DNA of 64,000 nucleotides from assembly GCA_902797435.1 (NCBI GenBank), contig CADBSV010000039.1:26142-90141 (forward strand), in the 5' to 3' direction. Origin of the DNA: an uncultured Bacteroidia bacterium. GTDB taxonomy: Bacteria; Bacteroidota; Bacteroidia; Bacteroidales; UBA932. The position numbers and the translations under genes were made by a program. The notes beneath the pieces were generated by a model that was not told the origin of the DNA, made no database searches, and saw only the letters and a list, made by a program, of their open reading frames with translations. Below, piece after piece: positions 58,588-64,000 of the stretch; positions within the stretch are counted from its first letter, which is position 1, and the number at the start of each line of letters is the position of its first letter.

Positions 58588-59895
58588 CTATTTCCTGGTG
58601 ATTACTGCACCGAGTGCGCGAAGACGGGAGTCGATATCCTCGTAACCGCGGTCTATCTGCTCGATGTTGTCGATTTCGCTGGTGCCCTTCGCGCTCAGGG
58701 CGGCAAGCACCATGGCGATACCGGCACGGATATCGGGACTGGTCATGCGGCCCGCCTTGAGGGTGAACTTGTGGTCGTGACCTATTACTACCGCCCTGTG
58801 GGGGTCGCACAGGATTATCTGGGCGCCCATGTCTATGAGCTTGTCGGTGAAGAACAGGCGGCTTTCGAACATCTTCTGGTGAATGAGCACGCTGCCCTTG
58901 CACTGGGTCGCCACAACCAGCAGCACGCTCAGAAGGTCGGGGGTGAGCCCCGGCCACGGAGCATCGGCGATGGTCATTATGGAGCCGTCGATGAAGGACT
59001 CTATCTCATAGCTCTCCTGCTCGGGGACAAAGATGTCGTCCCCCCTCTGCTCGAGCTTCACTCCTATGCGCTTGAAGGCCTCCGGGATGATGCCCAGGTT
59101 CTCATAGGAGACGTCTTTTATTGTGAGAGAGCTTCGGGTGATGGCGGCCATTCCTATAAAGGAGCCCACTTCGATCATGTCCGGAAGGATACGGTGACTG
59201 GCCCCGTGTAGCCTGCGTACCCCGTGAATGGTGAGAAGGTTGCTTCCGATGCCCTCTATATTCGCCCCCATGGCATTAAGCAGGCGGCACAGCTGCTGCA
59301 CATAAGGCTCGCAGGCTGCGTTGTAGATGGTGGTGTCGCCGGCCGCAAGGGAAGCTGCCATCACGATATTGGCGGTACCGGTTACCGAAGCCTCGTCGAG
59401 CAACATATATGCCCCGCGAAGCCCTCCGGGAGCGGTAAGATGATAGGCCCTTACCGACTGATCGTACTCATAGGAAGCGCCGAGGTTTACGAATCCTTCA
59501 ATGTGCGTATCCACCCTGCGGCGGCCTATTTTGTCTCCTCCCGGCTTGGGGAACCATGTCTCCCCGAAACGGGCGAGAAGCGGACCGCTTATCATCACCG
59601 AACCGCGGAGCGAGGCGCACTTCTTCACGAACTCGGGACTGCCCACATAGTCGCCGTTTATGTTTGCCGCCTGGAAGGTGTATTCGCCCTTCTCGTGACG
59701 GGTAACGGCCACCCCCATCTCTTCCAAAAGACCTATAAGGTTCTTTACGTCAAGTATTTCCGGAACGTTGGAGATGCGTACAGCCTTGTCGGTGAGGAGC
59801 ACCGCGGAGAGAATCTGCAGAGCCTCGTTCTTTGCACCCTGCGGAGTGATGCTTCCGCTCAGACGGTGCCCGCCTTCAATGATGAATGTTGCCAT
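58588..59895 (-). CDS. murA: UDP-N-acetylglucosamine 1-carboxyvinyltransferase with Asp in the active loop
   Basis: A 435-residue enzyme transferring enolpyruvate to UDP-GlcNAc, the first committed step of peptidoglycan synthesis. G-A-K-N-E-A-L-Q near the N-terminus, L-R-G-S-V and G-P-L-L-A-R-F-G are conserved. The active loop reads P-G-G-D-K-I-G-R-R-R, with Asp121 where many MurA enzymes have the Cys alkylated by fosfomycin. The ATG at 59895 is chosen because it starts the EPSP fold and lies 5 bases after a TAnnTTTG box. Confidence 0.95.
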   Translation of the reverse strand: MATFIIEGGHRLSGSITPQGAKNEALQILSAVLLTDKAVRISNVPEILDVKNLIGLLEEMGVAVTRHEKGEYTFQAANINGDYVGSPEFVKKCASLRGSVMISGPLLARFGETWFPKPGGDKIGRRRVDTHIEGFVNLGASYEYDQSVRAYHLTAPGGLRGAYMLLDEASVTGTANIVMAASLAAGDTTIYNAACEPYVQQLCRLLNAMGANIEGIGSNLLTIHGVRRLHGASHRILPDMIEVGSFIGMAAITRSSLTIKDVSYENLGIIPEAFKRIGVKLEQRGDDIFVPEQESYEIESFIDGSIMTIADAPWPGLTPDLLSVLLVVATQCKGSVLIHQKMFESRLFFTDKLIDMGAQIILCDPHRAVVIGHDHKFTLKAGRMTSPDIRAGIAMVLAALSAKGTSEIDNIEQIDRGYEDIDSRLRALGAVITRK

Positions 59896-59900
59896 ATCCT

Positions 59901-59908
59901 CAAAGGTA
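59901..59908 (-). promoter_or_regulatory. -7 promoter box for murA
   Basis: The minus strand reads TACCTTTG, matching TAnnTTTG, ending 5 bases before the murA ATG, the shortest such spacing in the window. Confidence 0.55.
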
Positions 59909-59915
59909 ACAATAA

Positions 59916-61262
59916 TTATTGAAATCTGTAGATTCTGGTTCCCTCTTTCCCGCACCAGAACACAATATACATGGCTCCGTCATGCCACTCGATACCTTCC
60001 GGTTCGAAGCGGAGAGCGCGCAGATCCTGGCAGAGCACCTGACATCCGGTGGTCTCGTCATAGACATGGAGCTTGCAGTAGTAGGGCGGGTATCCTGCCG
60101 TTAAGTAGATTTTCCCGTCCCGCACAAAGCCTCCCTGACCGATGCCCACTTCATCGTAGTACATCGTCCACAAGGCGTCATCCCCAGTAAGGTGAACCTC
60201 CTCCCTGTCAACCGGGGGAAGAGGGAAACGCTTTACCCAGCGGTCTTTCCAGCGGGTGCCGCCATAGGTGTAGAGGAAGCCGTTTTCGCGGTCAACCATC
60301 CAATCGAAAGGCCCCGGATAATCGGAACGGTCGGTATCGTAATAGATGCGCTGGACGACACGGGCCGAATCGAGGCCTATGTCGGTCACCAGGCAGGCAT
60401 GGCGGCCGTTGTCTTCGGAGATGTAAAGAAGCGGAAAGAGAGTGCCGCGCTCAGTTCCGAAAACGGCATTGTTGCAATGGGAATCATTCCCTTCGAGTTT
60501 ATAATAGGAAATAGTTCGGGAAGCCTTGAGGTCGTACAGTTCGCACCAGCCCCGGTCCCTGATAATGATGGCAGTATCCCCTTGAATGGCAAGGCCTTGC
60601 GAAGAATAATTCTGCCCGTCCCGGCATGGAATGGAGGCCACATGTACAGGTTCAAACTCCTTCATGGAGTTGCGGAAAACCCTTCCTTCGGGGCCCTTTC
60701 CGGAAAAAGCGGCAACCTTGGTTCCCTTCCGTCCGTGCGGGCCGCGGTGCCTCACGACACCCGCCTCCATCACCCCGGAAAAACTGTCCCACCCGGAAGC
60801 ATCGAAATGGTCGTGCGGTTCGAATGCATAGTAGAAGCGGATGTTGCGGTCGTGGCGTATGGTGATCCGGGCATAGATATCCCGGCTCCGGTAACGGCGT
60901 GGAACAGGGGTAGCCTCCTGAAGCACTTTCACGCCTCCGCAGATTCTCCATGCAACGATATACTGCCCCCCTGGAAGATTCTCCCGGCCGAAAACGAACC
61001 GGTTATCGTCGTCTTTGAAAACCTGATAGCCGGTCATGGCGAAGCGGCCCCGCCCCGGGGGCTCCAGCGAAGAACTCAATACGAAGCGCTCGCCCCGGTC
61101 AAGCCCCACCCATACGGTATCGGCCGAAGCGATGAGGGTGTCCTTCACGGACATTTTTACCCCCCTGCTTTCGGCAGTGGCGGGGCGAACCGCGCTGCAG
61201 GCGGCTGCAAAGGCAAGGAAGGACGCCAGCAGCAGTGCCTTGGCTATCTTATTCCCAGTCAT
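59916..61262 (-). CDS. uncharacterised propeller-like lipoprotein
   Basis: A 448-residue lipoprotein (lipobox A-A-A-C-S). The ATG at 61262 opens the signal peptide and overlaps the end of the esterase gene by 14 bases in another frame. After about residue 190 there are recurring strands such as S-S-Q-G-L-A-I-Q-G-D-T-A-I-I-I, W-M-V-D-R-E-N-G-F-L-Y-T-Y-G-G and P-E-G-I-E-W-H-D-G-A-M-Y-I-V-F, consistent with a beta-propeller. I do not recognise the family. Context with an acetylesterase and a DUF5696-like gene suggests glycan processing. Confidence 0.55.
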   Translation of the reverse strand: MTGNKIAKALLLASFLAFAAACSAVRPATAESRGVKMSVKDTLIASADTVWVGLDRGERFVLSSSLEPPGRGRFAMTGYQVFKDDDNRFVFGRENLPGGQYIVAWRICGGVKVLQEATPVPRRYRSRDIYARITIRHDRNIRFYYAFEPHDHFDASGWDSFSGVMEAGVVRHRGPHGRKGTKVAAFSGKGPEGRVFRNSMKEFEPVHVASIPCRDGQNYSSQGLAIQGDTAIIIRDRGWCELYDLKASRTISYYKLEGNDSHCNNAVFGTERGTLFPLLYISEDNGRHACLVTDIGLDSARVVQRIYYDTDRSDYPGPFDWMVDRENGFLYTYGGTRWKDRWVKRFPLPPVDREEVHLTGDDALWTMYYDEVGIGQGGFVRDGKIYLTAGYPPYYCKLHVYDETTGCQVLCQDLRALRFEPEGIEWHDGAMYIVFWCGKEGTRIYRFQ

Positions 61263-62679
61263 CTGTACGGAAAGGAAGGGCCGGAATGCCATAACAATTG
61301 TAGAGGGTGCCGACTCCCCAGTTACGCCAGCAGTAGCGCACCGCCACGGGGTTGGGAACATCGGGGGAAGAGACTGTCACGATACCGTTTCGCCTGCTGT
61401 CCACACGCGCTGCAGCAGGATGGAATACCCTGTCTTCTCCGGCAAGTTCAAAACCTGTAAGGTTCTGTCCTATAGGCGAAAGGCCCCTGGAATCGACATT
61501 CAGGGACACTACGGCTTTTCCGTTTTCGAAAGACACGCTCTTATAGGACGGGCTCTCCGCCTCTATGCCTTTCATTCCGTAGGTTTTTGTGAGCGCCAGA
61601 AGGGCCAGGCGGTCTCCCACCTGCTTCTTTTTGCAGGGATGGATGGTGCCTAATTCGCCGATATCCACAGTGGCCGCCATGCCGCTGTTCGGAATGAGCG
61701 AAAGGGTCTTTTCCTGCATCTCATAGAAGTAGCCGCTGCTGAACTTGTCGGGGTTGCTGTACTTATAGGGAGCTATCTGGACGAAGTAGAACGGGGCGTC
61801 GGGGTTTTGGAACCTGCTCCGCATCATGGCCACATAAGCGGGCTGAAGACGGCTGTACTGTTCTGCGCGCTTGCGGTTGTCCTCACCCTGGTACCACAGC
61901 ATTCCCTTGAAGGTGAAGGGGGCAAGCGGAGCCACCTGGCCATTCCACAGGGTGCATGGCTTTTTCGAAGGGATGTCAGGAAGGATGCCGGAATCGAGGT
62001 AGGAGATATCGAATTCGGAGGCGAAGCCGTTTTCTATGGTTTCCCTGTCCATCCAGGCCTCTATCGGGGTTCCGCCCCAGTCGGAAATAAGAAGGCCGAC
62101 CGGAACGTCAAGGATATCCTGGACCCTCATGGCAAAGAAATATGCCACCGCACTCGTTTTGCTCACAGCCTCGGGGGTATTCTCCTCCCATGAGCCTTCG
62201 GTGGTCGTGAGCGGGACTGCCGAAGCCTTGCGCTTAATGGTGCACATCCTTATGGGACGGGAGGCTTTGGCGGCAAGGATAACCTCGGTGCTGCCCTCCA
62301 CAGGCTGGCTTCTGAATCCGAGCATAGGCATTTCCATGTTGGACTGGCCGGAACAGAACCACACTTCGCCTATGAGAACGTTGCTGATGGTAGTCTTTTC
62401 GCTGCCATCGCTGAAAGTTATGCTGTAGGGACCTCCTGCCTTGGGCGTGGGAATCCGGAGGAACCATTTGCCGCCTTCGGAAGGTTCTGCGGTGAATCTG
62501 CTTTTGGTCCAGGATGGCGATACCGTCACCTTGTGGTCGCGGTCGGTAACGCCCCAGACTGCCACTCGGGATTCCTGCTGGAGCACCATATTGTCGCTGA
62601 AGAAAGACGGCAGGGTTACCTTTGCCTGCAACGCCGCTCCTGCAAGGAGTGCGAGGGAGATGATGAAAATCTTTTTCAT
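61249..62679 (-). CDS. sialate O-acetylesterase-like SGNH esterase
   Basis: A 476-residue exported esterase of the SASA/CE20-type family. After the signal peptide comes a small beta-sandwich domain (residues about 20-105), then the SGNH catalytic domain with nucleophile Ser113 in C-S-G-Q-S-N-M-E-M, W-G-G-T-P-I-E-A-W-M, L-W-Y-Q-G-E-D-N and the catalytic His347 in G-T-I-H-P. Such enzymes remove acetyl groups from sialic acid or from plant glycans; the substrate here is not determined. It starts directly after the DUF5696-like stop. Confidence 0.85.
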   Translation of the reverse strand: MKKIFIISLALLAGAALQAKVTLPSFFSDNMVLQQESRVAVWGVTDRDHKVTVSPSWTKSRFTAEPSEGGKWFLRIPTPKAGGPYSITFSDGSEKTTISNVLIGEVWFCSGQSNMEMPMLGFRSQPVEGSTEVILAAKASRPIRMCTIKRKASAVPLTTTEGSWEENTPEAVSKTSAVAYFFAMRVQDILDVPVGLLISDWGGTPIEAWMDRETIENGFASEFDISYLDSGILPDIPSKKPCTLWNGQVAPLAPFTFKGMLWYQGEDNRKRAEQYSRLQPAYVAMMRSRFQNPDAPFYFVQIAPYKYSNPDKFSSGYFYEMQEKTLSLIPNSGMAATVDIGELGTIHPCKKKQVGDRLALLALTKTYGMKGIEAESPSYKSVSFENGKAVVSLNVDSRGLSPIGQNLTGFELAGEDRVFHPAAARVDSRRNGIVTVSSPDVPNPVAVRYCWRNWGVGTLYNCYGIPALPFRTDDWE

Positions 62680-64000
62680 TTATTCTGCCTTTATCGTTTT
62701 CCAGTTGTTCGGGGAGAGAGCCGTCCCGTCGGGGCAGACGAATTCGGCGCCGCTGTAGTTGCAGAAGGTCACCGTGCCGTCGCCGTAGGTGGTTTTGAAG
62801 ACCCCGGGAGCCACCTCGCAGTGGTCTTCCATGGTCTCGTACTGAAGGTATCCGTATTCCTTCATGTAGTCCCATCCCTTGCGGATTTCAACCGCCGAAT
62901 TATGCACGTCGCGGCTGTCGGCGGCAAAAAGATCGCACGTTGGGGTGCCGATCCAGTTCTTGTCGTCATCCCTGTGGGCTGCATAGAAGTAGAAAGTGGG
63001 ATGGCCGCCGTATTCCTGCATCTTCATAGCCCACTCCGGCTCCTTTATGGTATAATTGACAGAGCGTGAAAACGGGCAGGAGTAGATGTATCCGTTATAG
63101 ACTATCTGCCAGAGGGGCACCTGCGCGTCGCGAAGCTTTTCGAAACGAAGGGTCCGGGGCCCGAGCATCGAAATGTAAAGTGCAAAATCGAGGTCTCCGG
63201 AGAGATGATCGTACCCGCCTTCGGAAGCAACGCCTCCGAGCCTGTCTTTCATTACACGAAGGGTCTTCCGGGCCCACTCTGCCGCCTGCGATGGATTGTT
63301 GTAGTGATTAGGATCGGTGCAGGCATGCGGAGCCACTATGGAATAGACGTCGTTATAGGCCACTCCGCGGAATCCAAGTTTCGAGAGCGAATCGCAGTAG
63401 GGAACCGCATATTTCTTGTAGGCCTGCTCGTAGCAAAGCTCGAACATCCGGCCGCCGCCGTAGCAGAACTTGGAATAACGCTCTCCGTTCGGCAGGAGAG
63501 CAACGTCGCCAATGTCGAATGAGGGGGAAATCTCGTAACTGTCTCCGGTGCAGATATGCGGCACTATCTGGAAACCGTTTTCCTGGGCATAGGCGATGAG
63601 GTGCTTAAGACCTTCTTCCCCGCCGAGGGCCGGCTCCGGAGGGAATATGGTCGGAAAGCGGCCGTCGTGTCCGCGGATGTTCCATCCGACGAGAGTAATC
63701 TGGGCTCCGGGAACCCCCTGTGCCTTGAGCGAGTCGATTATTTCGCAGACCTTGTCGAAGGTAACCGCAACCCTCATCGGCGGCTCATTCTCAAGGGTCT
63801 GATGTTCTACGGTGCAGGGAACGGGCTTCCATCCCTGACGGATGCGGATTTCGGGGTAATCCACCGCATATTTCAGCAGCGGGCGGTCCTTGACCTTCTC
63901 CTTGAGCGGCTTAAGGCCGCCCTGGGAGAGCCTGATCCTGCGATACAGACGCCCTATTCCGGCATAGGTGGCTTCCTTGCCTTCGAGGGGATAGAAACGC
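62680..64000 (-). CDS. DUF5696-like TIM-barrel protein (partial, runs off the window)
   Basis: The C-terminal 440 or so residues of a larger minus-strand gene; the frame is open to the window edge, so a GTG at 63864 is not its start. Near the edge is T-Y-A-G-I-G-R-L-Y-R-R, followed by barrel-like segments G-W-N-I-R-G-H-D-G-R-F-P, F-Q-I-V-P-H-I-C and F-R-G-V-A-Y-N-D-V-Y-S. This fits DUF5696 and distant GH101-like barrels; Asp in Y-N-D-V is a candidate catalytic acid. The C-terminus is a short beta-sheet domain. Assignment is tentative. Confidence 0.55.
   Translation of the reverse strand, partial: RFYPLEGKEATYAGIGRLYRRIRLSQGGLKPLKEKVKDRPLLKYAVDYPEIRIRQGWKPVPCTVEHQTLENEPPMRVAVTFDKVCEIIDSLKAQGVPGAQITLVGWNIRGHDGRFPTIFPPEPALGGEEGLKHLIAYAQENGFQIVPHICTGDSYEISPSFDIGDVALLPNGERYSKFCYGGGRMFELCYEQAYKKYAVPYCDSLSKLGFRGVAYNDVYSIVAPHACTDPNHYNNPSQAAEWARKTLRVMKDRLGGVASEGGYDHLSGDLDFALYISMLGPRTLRFEKLRDAQVPLWQIVYNGYIYSCPFSRSVNYTIKEPEWAMKMQEYGGHPTFYFYAAHRDDDKNWIGTPTCDLFAADSRDVHNSAVEIRKGWDYMKEYGYLQYETMEDHCEVAPGVFKTTYGDGTVTFCNYSGAEFVCPDGTALSPNNWKTIKAE

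Overview
The window comes from a GC-rich member of the Bacteroidales, probably an uncultured or Rikenellaceae-like gut lineage; the genus cannot be fixed from sequence alone. The evidence is a SusC/SusD pair with a hybrid two-component regulator, many lipoproteins with surface-glycan domains, Bacteroidetes-type promoters (TAnnTTTG) in front of many operons, and a MurA with Asp at the usual Cys position.

Layout. 1-14.5 kb is mostly plus-strand housekeeping: the end of topA, an Lrp-type regulator, divergent ispD, the rod-shape operon mreB-mreC-mreD-mrdA-rodA, aminopeptidase P, a FabG-like reductase, comF, a minus-strand tRNA-Pro(GGG) and rubrerythrin, then thrA-asd. 14.7-19.4 kb is a minus-strand run glpK-glpF-M20 peptidase-lplA. 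20.4-55.0 kb is one long minus-strand polysaccharide-utilisation locus (PUL): a GH5-like/mutarotase fusion, a hybrid two-component sensor, a 45-residue peptide, two beta-helix lipoproteins, a DUF6259-like protein, a five-bladed-propeller glycosidase-like lipoprotein, SusC, SusD, two BACON/DUF5689-type lipoproteins, a DUF5107-TPR protein, four paralogous sialidase-fold proteins with CBM9-like tails, and a DUF4886 hydrolase. 55.5-58.6 kb is deoD and dapB-dapA-dapD on the plus strand. 58.6-64 kb is murA and a second small glycan cluster (lipoprotein, sialate O-acetylesterase, DUF5696-like) on the minus strand.

The most unusual signal is a family of GC-rich repeats of about 51 bp built on a core near GCTCCCCGGAGGGTGC. 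Seventeen copies lie between the last PUL gene and glpK, seven lie between the first PUL gene and deoD, and seven lie inside the coding sequence of lplA, where every period is exactly 51 bp (17 codons) and the frame is kept. The two intergenic arrays have the same orientation and bracket the whole PUL. Several other core proteins here (Asd, the M20 peptidase, ComF) also carry low-complexity in-frame inserts.

How the genes work together. The PUL looks like a complete sense-import-degrade system for an unusual glycan: the hybrid sensor reads a breakdown product, SusC/SusD import it, and periplasmic or surface enzymes of poorly characterised families act on it. Few of its enzymes belong to well-characterised glycoside hydrolase families, so the substrate is open.
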